Below are positions 48,865 through 60,800 of a stretch of DNA of 64,000 bases, in pieces (position 1 is the first letter of the stretch; each line of letters opens with the position of its first letter). The position numbers were made by a program, and so were the translations under genes. The stretch is taken from contig QLIY01000023.1 in the NCBI GenBank assembly GCA_003260075.1, positions 270,667-334,666 on the forward strand, read 5' to 3'. The notes beneath the pieces were generated by a model. That model was given only the letters and a program-made list of their open reading frames with translations. It searched no databases and was not told where the DNA came from. The DNA is from Phallusia mammillata (taxonomy: Eukaryota > Chordata > Ascidiacea > Phlebobranchia > Ascidiidae).

Positions 48865-50266
48865 CTGAAAAAAACAGGATGTATAAAATTGCAAGCCAAA
48901 ATCTGAAGGCTTGAAGAGACGTATCCACTGGCTTGTTGTATAATAACTGTGAGAACCAGCACTTTTAAATCACATGTTCCAAAGCCATATGTGACTCTTA
49001 ACCATCATTCTACAGCTGTGAAAATTATTACTAGTTTAATAATAGAACAGGTGAAAAAGATTTTAAAACATTGAAAACTCTGGTGAGATGTGCCGCTTCA
49101 CCAAACTTAAATCGCATCTGATAACTAATCCAGAAACTAAATCCAGAACAAATAGGTTTCATAAGATAACAGAAGTAAGGCAATATTTGGCACAAAAATA
49201 TTCTAGGCAAACTTTCCAGTACCAACTAACAAAAGAGTGTAGACCATCCGGATTTCAGCCCTGATGTGGTTGAGCAATTATGTGTGCACTTGTAGTTCTG
49301 TATGTCATCATTAACCCTTTAACTGCAGCAAAGACATGGTCAATTGTAAATCGCGATAGAATAGAAAGTGGTACATTTTTTTCCTAACTGGGGTGCGTTT
49401 GAAAGCTTATGTGTAGCTACTATTTGCATCAAAAAATTGAAAGGTTTGTATTTAAAAAATGTATTTACATGAATGACCTTTTTTTAAGTTTTGTTTTCTA
49501 ACTTCATTTTTTTGTTTTTAGACTTGACTGATTAGCATACAGTTACTTTAAAGCTATTTTAGGGCTTTGCTGGCACACTGCGGTGATCTTTGTTTACAGT
49601 TTGACAAACCTAAAGCTGTAACTGACTCTTGGAGCGCATTTACCTGTGGCAAACAATGGGAAATTTCACTAATTCAATGGACAAGAAATATCGAAAGGAC
49701 AATGCAAAGTACCCTCTAATGCATGTTTTGTTCTTTGACATTACATTCTTTTAAAGTGTGTTGGGCATCTTTCTTTTAAGGGTGCAATGCTATCTAATAA
49801 ACAAATAGCTTTATTAAACACCTTCCGACTACAATATGGGTGTAATTGACTAATTAATACAACAATTAGTCAGTAAAGTGTAAAATTGCTAATAGAAATC
49901 TTTTAACACAAGATACAAGACCAGAAAAACATATTTTTAGTGTTTAGCACAATAATAAAACAAACCAAAATTTATATTTATGACATTACATGCCAACTGA
50001 TGAGGTCATCAAAATAATTGCACATGACTTTTTTTGTAAAAACAACCTGTTAATTAACTTGAAGCTAATATTTATGTTGAAAACGTTTCTACATGGTGTT
50101 TTTTCTAAAAAAAATACAAACAAAATTATGCAATTTCTAGGTGATGATGTCATTAAATTGTTTTTTTTTTTACTTTTAAAAAATTTCATACAAAACAACT
50201 TTTCCAAAGAAAGTTATCGGCTATCTCTTGGAGAACATGACCCCTAAAAAGAAAATGCATAATAGG
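48865..50266. other. NCOA6 intron 5' of the first recognised coding exon
   Basis: AT-rich intronic DNA. I searched it for an exon encoding the acidic N-terminus known from vertebrate NCOA6 and found no splice-bounded candidate. Confidence 0.4.
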
Positions 50267-50963
<697 letters not shown>

Positions 50964-51463
50964 ATAATAGGCATAGGTTGAGGATATGTTTTATAAAACA
51001 TTTATTTGAGCAAGTTTGTACGGAGCATCTATTATTAGAGTATCTGTTATAAAAATTATTAGAGTATCTGTTATAAAAACATATCACTTCCACGTTCCAC
51101 CCTAACTGGCTAATTGACAAGCAGAGTGTAACAAGAATTAAAAATCAACCAATTACACATTGTTGACTAACTAAAAACTGGATTGCTGACAAACTTAATT
51201 CACTTTTGACTACAACTCAATTATTTTGTTATTAACAACATATTTACACTTTTGCAAGCAATACACTTGAAGGGAAACTGATAAAGGGCTTAAAAGGGAT
51301 AAACCATGTCATAGATTTACAATCACATGACATTGCGGAATGAAAGTTAACTAGAAGAGTGGCTTTCTGATATACTTCCATTTTATATATTCTATACGAT
51401 ATTTACCAATTTACTATACACATCATTTGATCTACACATATGATTGTTTTTGTAAACAAAAAC

Positions 51464-52018
51464 NNNNNNNNNNNNNNNNNNNNNNNNNNNNNNNNNNNNN
51501 NNNNNNNNNNNNNNNNNNNNNNNNNNNNNNNNNNNNNNNNNNNNNNNNNNNNNNNNNNNNNNNNNNNNNNNNNNNNNNNNNNNNNNNNNNNNNNNNNNNN
51601 NNNNNNNNNNNNNNNNNNNNNNNNNNNNNNNNNNNNNNNNNNNNNNNNNNNNNNNNNNNNNNNNNNNNNNNNNNNNNNNNNNNNNNNNNNNNNNNNNNNN
51701 NNNNNNNNNNNNNNNNNNNNNNNNNNNNNNNNNNNNNNNNNNNNNNNNNNNNNNNNNNNNNNNNNNNNNNNNNNNNNNNNNNNNNNNNNNNNNNNNNNNN
51801 NNNNNNNNNNNNNNNNNNNNNNNNNNNNNNNNNNNNNNNNNNNNNNNNNNNNNNNNNNNNNNNNNNNNNNNNNNNNNNNNNNNNNNNNNNNNNNNNNNNN
51901 NNNNNNNNNNNNNNNNNNNNNNNNNNNNNNNNNNNNNNNNNNNNNNNNNNNNNNNNNNNNNNNNNNNNNNNNNNNNNNNNNNNNNNNNNNNNNNNNNNNN
52001 NNNNNNNNNNNNNNNNNN
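51464..52018. other. Assembly gap of 555 N
   Basis: Unknown bases within the presumed 5' intron of NCOA6. Any 5' coding exon of NCOA6 could be hidden here. Confidence 0.99.
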
Positions 52019-52493
52019 AAACGAGCGTTACAAACCAGCGTTAAAAATTTTACGTTTCGGGGGCCTGTGGGTGAACCGCTGGGTAATTTGGGGTCAAACT
52101 TTAGGTGGACCAAGTTTGGATTAATATCTAACATATGTCCAAATTTCAATAAATTTAAAGCACTTTTTCTTGACCAAACGGGTCTCACAAGCCAGCGTTA
52201 GACAGAAAAAAGAAAAAAAAATACGGACAAAAACAATATATATGTGTCCCCTTCAGGGAAGGGGACCCATAATAACCAACAAACGCCAATTTTTATTTGC
52301 AAATTGAAGTTACTGCACCAAATTAGGGCTAAAAACGCATTTGACAGAGCAAAATTTCAATAATACACGTGTCAATTTGACACATTTATGTCACAATATA
52401 AATATTGCTATAACACTCACAAATGATTTTCAAATTAAAGAAAACTGCAAGAATAACCAATACTTCATAAAATGTAATATATCACCACCTTAC

Positions 52494-52700
52494 CTTTTAA
52501 ATTGAAGAGGGTGTAAGAAAAAAAGGTCTCCTAATTGAAGAAATTCATCGTTTTCTTTCACTTTGTGACAAAGCACAAACCTACACAAAGCTCAGGTTGC
52601 TCAGTTTCTGTCCTGCAGGATAAATGCCGGTTTCGAATCGAAAAAGTATTTATCCGGGTGGCTACAGCGCCACCAAGAAAGAACAAGAGAAAACTCGTTT
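52494..52700 (-). other. Candidate 5' untranslated exon of NCOA6
   Basis: On the minus strand this GC-richer block ends in a good donor (AAAAG|GTAAGG, donor at 52493-52488). In the phase of the first coding exon it carries a TAA four bases before the donor. If spliced directly it would therefore be non-coding and translation would start at the ATG at 48858. The 5' limit is a guess. Confidence 0.35.
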
Positions 52701-52998
52701 TTAAAATTGCCGATTAAAAATGTTGCTACCGGTAAAAGTACTGTTAAACGTAAAAACAATTACATATATGTTAAAAAGTACCTTTCCTTCCCTATTGAAC
52801 CCTCTTCGATGCTTTTCTGCTTCTATGTTACAAGTGTAGCCTAGCCTTACATGGTAAATGTTGTAAGCATAAAATCAAATCAAACGCACGGCATACGTTG
52901 TTTTATTTTAGGTAAGTTTAAACCATACGAGTTTTCGTATTGTGCTAGCAATCAAAAGTTAACGACTAACGTGGCGGTTTCTTTGAAACAGTTCAGTA

Positions 52999-53371
52999 CA
53001 GTAGCGTAGGCAGACGAAAATTTTGGGAGGGGCCAAATATTTGCTGTCTAATACAACTTTTTGCTAATGCTCGGCGTAAGGCGTGCTTTTACCAAACACG
53101 TGACTTGCCAAACTTTGGTTCGACGGGACAGCCAAACGCTTCATTGATTTATTTCATGTCTACATAAACATAAAAAGCATGGATATCAGCTTACAACTTG
53201 GTGACAACAGTCATTTTTGTTAATTTATAGGCTATATTCTTGTGAAAGTTGAAAGACGAAACCACAATGATGAGGGACAAAACTACACTAAATTAAAGTT
53301 TCTCAATATACAACTTTGAAAATTTGGGAGGGACCATGGCCCCTTTGGCCTCTCCCTGGCTACGCCACTGG
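52999..53371. mobile_element. hAT-like MITE (CAGTGGCGTAG family)
   Basis: CAGTAGCGTAGGCAG at the left and CTGGCTACGCCACTG at the right are inverted repeats with one or two mismatches; inside them GGGAGGGGCC and GGCCTCTCCC also mirror each other. No clean target duplication is visible, so it is probably old. It lies between the NCOA6 5' end and the SLC24 3' end. Confidence 0.6.
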
Positions 53372-54841
53372 CTCATCAGATTTCACTCACGTCTGTTTGG
53401 ACTCCGTCCGTATAATTGCAATAGTGGGCACGCTGATACCAACAAAATGACACTCTTTTTGTCAACCTCTTACTTCGAAAAATACCGATAGTCACAATAT
53501 GTATGTGTTTGTGTATTCATTAGGTCTACATACAATATATATTCACGCGCGCGACTGTAGCACCGTTGCAATGAGAATGATGATAAAGTTTTGTAAAAGA
53601 GAAAGCACAGTGCAAAACCAATTTCGCTTTTGCAAATGTTACTAAACGCTTTTCACTTTACACATCAGGGCGTTCGCTACAAATACGATTTCGACATGAA
53701 ATAACACAATCTGCAACAAAACACTTTAAAACTAAAACCGGTGAGTCAAACAGTTATCACTTGTTATATTCTTTGGTAATTTTACGTAAAAACAGACTAA
53801 CGGTCCAAATTTGATGTGTTGTTGATTGAGGGTAGGGGTTTTCCACCAGCAATAGGTAAACCCTATAAGTTCGAGGCACCAAATCAGTGGGTACGAGATA
53901 AGGTGTCAAATTAATAGCAGTTTAGCTTTTGTGTGTGTTTTCCTTTTTCGTCACTGTAGTTTAGAACATTTATCGAATGACGTACATAAAACACCACCCA
54001 ATAGAAATAAAAATCCTTCAGAATTCAGTGTCAATTACTACAATTCGATTTGGTTCTGTTAGTTATTGTAGACAAGGGATACAAAGAAATTTTACAAAAG
54101 CTTAATGGGTACGAGCACTGAAAATGTTACAAGAACCACTGCTTTAGGGTGGTAAACCATTTTTCCTGGGTCTCAATTCTTTTAAAACAGGACTAGGCTG
54201 TAAATTATAAGCGCAATGTCAAATGTGGCAATCAAGAGTTTTCATTTAACGCTGCGATTTAAAAGCCCTATTTTGGTGGAAGACTATAATGTTTGTATTT
54301 TAACCGGGTAGCTGACGAGCTAGATTTGCAGGCTCTATCTGTCACAAACTATCTAAGTGAGATAAAGAGCATATTTGGGCACAATAAATACGCAATAATA
54401 TATACAACCTGCATTTTGAGTGAGCTAGCCTTGAGATGCTACAATGTAGCTAACGAGGCGGTAAACAAACAAAGCTCGGGCAGAAAAACCTAAATTTGTT
54501 CGAAATATCAAAGGTTGCTAAACAACTGAGCACGATGCGTTGAGAAATATTTAAATTAATAGTTCAACAAATTCAATTCCAAACGCGGTGTAAAATAAAA
54601 AACAAACCGATTGGTGCTCAAATTGGCAGCAAAAACAAACATTTGATAAAAATTTATGCAAGTTGTGTTTAAATTTAGAAATAGTGTCAAATCATAGATC
54701 AATTGGTTGTGAGAGAGGCAATGTAGCTGTCACTTCCACCAATCGCACCTGTAACATGTACATGTCCTTAACGATTTGTAACGGCGAGTACTTCGCTTTA
54801 AATTGTACAAGGAGAAAATTGAACAGATAAGTCCGCAAGCA
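53372..54841. other. Intergenic stretch between NCOA6 and SLC24
   Basis: No gene or conserved motif is recognised. An AGAACCACTGCTTTAGGG word at about 54130 resembles the right end of the MITE at 46026 and may be a fragment of the same family. The 3' UTR of the SLC24 gene should begin at its right edge on the minus strand. Confidence 0.4.
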
Positions 54842-57800
54842 TTAAGTGCTTAAATGACACCCGATGGTCCCAAGTTCGAGCAAGAGACTAAGAACAAGGA
54901 ACACAACGTAGAGAATTAACATGACCACTCCGAGTTTTCGGCTCATTTGCCATTTACACACGATGATGCTGATGATAACGAAGAGGAGCATGGAGAAAAG
55001 TAGGAGGATGGAGCAAAAGAGTCCAGTTGACGTCACGTTTACGGGTTCGCCAAGTGAGATGATGCTGCCAAGCAACCAGGGGAAAGGCAACCTTTATGAA
55101 TGAAATACATGTTTACTGGGGAAAATATGTCAAGTTCCTGGATGCTAACCTATCTGAAAAACTTGCCAACCACGTATAGACTTTTTCAGTATGACCAAGT
55201 CCCTACCTCCATAATTTTACGAAACGCCGCTCCATTTGGAGTAAAAGGCCCAGCACTCCAGTTTTGCAAAACTTAACATTTTAGATCAGTCGGTTTCCTG
55301 CCTTTATTTTGTGCCTCTTAACTTTAAAGGTAGGATTGGGAAAGCGGTACAGATTTCAGTGATACAACTTATCAAGGTGTGCTGGTGAAAAAAGTTTTTG
55401 TTTAAGGATTTAAAAATGTAGTTGTGAGTTGCATACCTCAGGGAAACTGTATTGTAAGTGAAAAACATAGGCTATCATGTGTTTCAGGCAACATTTGCGT
55501 TTTTTTAAATACATAAACATTGCATACAACTTACCCAACTGTCACGTCAAATATGTTGCTGCCTACTGAGCTTGAGACTGCCATATCTCCGAGTCCCTTC
55601 CTTGCTACTATAACACTCGTGATGAGATCAGGGACCGAAGTACCGGCTGCAAGGAAAGTCAAACCCATCTCCGACTCGCTCAGTCCGATCGTTTCTCCAA
55701 CCTACACGACACCGTGTTGCTTTGTCAAACATGAGAAATGACGAATTTTCTAATACATATCTATTAAGAGTGTCTTGATAGTTGCCAATGTTTATTTTAG
55801 TTGACACTGGAGCTGTAAGTTGGGTCGGGTTCATGTTTCAGTTTGAATAAAAATGGCTTGACTAGGGCCTGACTTCGAACTCAGGCTTAACTTTTGAGCT
55901 CTACGAAACGTTGCGAGATTTTATGAAGTTCGGGGTGTCGGTGCAGAATAATAAATATAAACAACAACAGGAATAGTTTCATATAATTCTCATTTCATAG
56001 GTACAACGACTAAAACCATAACTTACGTCGACCTGACAATTAGAGAAATGCCGATATGTGGCGTAATAAGAGGTGGGGTAGAGAAAGAAGTTTACATCGG
56101 GAACTAAGTTTCGAAGTTAAATCCTTACCCAACCCAAATGGCTCCATCCTTTAGTATTTTTACATACATATCGCTTTTTACCAGGTGTTCGTGCTCTTTG
56201 CGCTACCAATCGAAACTTAACTAAATATGCGGCCGACGTGAGGTGTGGTGTTGAGGGTTTCGTACACGCTTGCATGAACACTCGATGACTAATGGTGTTT
56301 TAGGCATTGTGAGCCGAGAATTTTTTCGGTACTATATAGCCCACATCAACCCATTCTTCACGTGACCCCCCCCCCCTTAGTATTTTTACATACATATCGC
56401 TTTTTACCCGGTGTTCGTGCTCTTTGCGCCGCCAATCGAAACTTAACTAAATATGCTTGCATGAACACTCGATTGACTAATGGTGTTTTAGGCATTGTGA
56501 GCCGAGGATTTTTTCGTTACTATAGCCCACATCAACCCATTCTTTACGTGATGAAGTAATGGTTGACCACTTGTAATCAAAGTTAAGCGCACTATCCTTC
56601 TATCTGTAGACTCTAAAAAGTCTACCATATTAATACACTCGATAAACCATATTGTTAGCTAACAATCAAGAAATAATAATGCACACACACCTGATGGGCC
56701 ATCCACACCATGAAATATGAAAAGGTTGATATCCAAAGAATGCTCATGATAAATGTGATTATAAATCGGCCTTCCTTTTTCTGAGGAAAACAAACAGAAT
56801 TACGGATCAAAATTTAGAAATTTTGGATCTATGTAAGTAATATGCATCGCTTGATTGATCGGTTTGATTGGGTATAACGATTCTAATTGAACTGGTATAA
56901 ACGGGTGTTTGTATTTGTGCGGGAGTGTGCCCTTATTGCTGATTTATATGAAGGTTTTAGGGCTCGTCGCGGTTGTAAATACAGCACTTGCTATTTTTTG
57001 CTAATGTAGAATAGAACGCCAAAAATAAAGGTAAAATACGTAATGCTTTATTGTTTTAACGTTTGGAAATGCTCAAGCCACTATCAGTAATATGAGGCTA
57101 TTTTGGTCACGCCCGTTTATAAACACTTTGAGTCGCATAAAACGATTGATATTAAAGGCGCGAAGCAGTGACGCATTTTACGTCTGTTTCGCCCTTTATA
57201 GTACTTATGATTAGACGTGCATGGAGTTCGAAAAAATACATTACGTTATCATCAATATTTGAATTATGGTGTGTGTTTTTTTATCACGGGGTTCGAACCC
57301 AGGACTTTAATCAGTAGTTCTCAAACTGTGCGTCGCGACGCCCTGATGCGTCGTTTCAATTTTCCACGGGCGTCGCAGAATAGTTCTGTTTTGTGGCTTT
57401 TTGTTGTTGACTTTTTGTATCATTTAACCCAACTTTAACAAAATTTTCTCATTAACTTTAATTGCTGGTGCGTCGCAAGCCAAAAAAAATTTTTTCAGAG
57501 GCGTCGCAACAAAAAAAAGTTTGAGAACTATTGGCTGAATTTTAGTCATTTCTGGACATGCTTATAATCTGAATAGACTTTTTACGAGTCAACATTCAGT
57601 AAACTTTATAGCGCCAAAGACGATCAATGGCAAAAAAAAACTTCCGGTCACAGATCATTTATAACTATAAGTTTAATAATGAACCTGGAAAAAGTGTTTT
57701 GCATCTCTGGTTTAAAGACATATTTACTGCTGCATTGGTCAGTTTATATTATAGATTACAAGAATGATGACACTTGTTTTCTTAAGTTCTACTCAAATTT

Positions 57801-60800
57801 GCTCAGGGCCCGTCTTTTCCGGCTTTCCTGTCGCATTGGCAGCAAACGTAGAAAGCCATTGCAACTAAAACGACCTGTGACATCAAATCATTACATTTCC
57901 CGGACCCCACACCACAATTCCTCTTGGGGTTCGAACTGTAAATCGGTGGTGGAGGAAGCCAACGTCAGCCACAGAGTATACCTTCGTATCGAACTTGCCC
58001 GAATCGCTAAGTGACAATTATGAGGCAAAAGTAGATGTTGGCTTTACAATCACAATTTTTGAGAAGCAGAAACAATATAGTCAAACCTAGTAAGTTAAAA
58101 GGGTCCCAATTAGGTTAAGAGCGTTGCACAGTGTGACGTAGGAAATTTGTATATTACGCAGGGTGTTGTTATAATTGGGCGTGCAAATGTATTCCGACTT
58201 AAGTCCAAAAAGGCGATGACCTCACCGGGTTTCTGACGTCAGGAAGGGTCAACCACAAACAGAACATGATTGGAGCTATCGTCACGTAGATACAGCGTTT
58301 TGTGCAGGTCTTGGGCCAAGATAGATCCAACATCTCTGAGTGTTGCTCGGGCAAATCCTGCAATACAGTTAATGTTCAGTGTTTTAGTTCATTTCTCTAT
58401 GTTTTGTTTGAATTAAAAATGAAATGCTGTACAGGTTGAAGTATGGAAACCTTTCATTGCCGAAAAAACAAGACCTTTAAGTCTGGAATCATAAGTTATG
58501 CAAATACTGAATCGTTTTTGAGGAGTGCGTTTCGGCCCGAAAGTTTGATTGACAGGCATAAGCCTCACAAAAGACCAAGACAGCAAACACAATATACAAT
58601 TGGTCTCTCGATCAAGACGTTTCAGGACATTAGGTCAGGTCTAGCAACTGGCTATTTAGCTCGACTTACAACTCTGCTGAAGGTACCCATATTACCCCAA
58701 TGTATCTGTGAGTTATTGCGCTGTCATATATTTGTGCATAAATCGTCGTACTGATTAGGTTTAGGCCTCGTAAACATCTGGGCTCTGTCATCACAACCTT
58801 ATTACAGAAAACTATACTATCCTCTTACTGTATTATATTAATATTGTTGAAATCCTATATTTTAGACTTTGAAAAGGTCAATGCCGATAAGTTAAGAAAT
58901 AAAAATCATCGTAAGAAAAAACTCATCGTGGAGGACAGCTTCCACCGATAATACTTATCAGTTTAATTATAATAAATCATGCATGCGGTAAAGTTCGGAA
59001 CTTTTTCAGAGAAGATGGTATCAATAGTTTGGAATTTAATTTAATATGACATGACACCTACATCAGTTCAGATAATTTCATTATTGTCGAATAACCAGAG
59101 AAGACAGCATTAGCCCGGAGGGACAAAAAAACAGAACAATGGTAAAATGCACAAATCGTTTTCTAAAATTTAAAAATAACTTATAAAAACAATGATAACA
59201 GCAGAAGTAGCCTCACCTGCGTCGACAAAACGCTTGATTTCCGTCCATTTCCAACCCATTCTAAAAAAACATATGGCAAGCTAATTGATAAGTTCAAGAA
59301 AATATAACAACTGGCGATCTGTTTATTTCAATTGATACACTAAGCACGTCAACACATGTCAACACACTGATGACAAAAATTTTTACACAAAGTATCAGCT
59401 TAAATTTTCCCTGATTTAGTATATTTTTTTTTCTCATTTTAGTGTCATGTTTTAAAGTTAATTCAACGAAAGCATCAAAAGGCTGAATTGCAAACCAAAG
59501 AGTTAGGGGGACTAGAGTCAATCCCAGGCCATTTTTATGAGGTTGTAAGCACAGTGCAAACCTAGCTACCTGACAAAAACTGCAGTAAACTTTCGAGTTG
59601 ACAGTGGGCGTTAATTTAAGATATCTACATTACAGATGCATATCGGCATAAAAATAATACTAAGCTGTCAACTATTCATAAAAATGTAAATGCGAATTGC
59701 ACTTATGCCAACTACTTTGAGCCATTTTCAATCGACATTGCCAAGATCTATGCATTGCCAAGCATAAATAATGCAAAATCATTTTTGCGAACACAACGTC
59801 GATCTGCCAACCGCTGGCGTGGCACTCTTGGTTACTAGGCCAAGATTCTGGCCCTAAATACTTTCTATAGTATATAGACTAGTGATACCAGACTGGAATA
59901 CACAGTAGCTTGCAGCGGTTAATAATTGGTAAGTGTGGACAACTATATGTCTGGCAAGAATTGGCATCGGCAAAAACAATACAAATTGTAACTTAGGTAA
60001 CAAAGCCAAGACAGTAATTGCCTGATTGCTCTTTGGTGCCATCGTTTTGAACGCGGAAATAATGACCAGCACATGTCATAGAAGCACGTGGGTGAAGGCA
60101 GAAAATAGGCAAGTTTTAAATCTTACAGTAATGTAAGAAGTTTCATTTTCAGAGCCCTTCTTCGTGCAAAGTTGCGCCGCACAGAAAAACAATAGTATAT
60201 TGTTCATGCTTTTCTAACTATCATTCTCAAGCTGCCAGGGTCTCCATGCAACGCGACAATTATTGGGCTGATTGCAGTGCAATGGATTAGTTGTCACCCG
60301 AGCAAGAGAAAGATCGATGCGTCGATGACGTCACGATCGTGAAAGTTTTCACTCACCGTTATTCGACTTCTGGGAGTCGCCCACTCCATCCTTATGTTGG
60401 TTCTAAGTGTCGTATGAAGCCAACTTAGAAATATGCACCTTGTTAAATACAGGCGTTGGTGACAAATTAATATTAGTTTTATCTTTACTTAACTTGATTG
60501 AATTCGACATTAAAAAGTTCTACATTTTCAAAAAAAAACATATTCTTTTATTTACTAAGCTGAATATTATTTTGTATGCTTTTTGTGTATTTACACATTA
60601 TAATGACGATAAAAAATAGTTCAAAATTAAAAACAAATGTTACAAATTTATTGTATTTTTACCAATGACTGATTAACTTGTTTTTAAGTTACTCAACCAA
60701 GACTATAAAACACGCGAATTGTGTGGACATTGTGCTTAAGCGACAACTTTTGGCAATTTTTTTCTGTTACGATTGTTAAATCACTTTTCTTACATCCGAA

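Noticed and set aside
51403..52201. Long frames crossing 51464-52018
   Set aside because: They consist almost entirely of unknown residues from the N gap.
57679..58014. 111-residue plus-strand frame
   Set aside because: Lies in an SLC24 intron on the opposite strand, with no family similarity and no exon borders.
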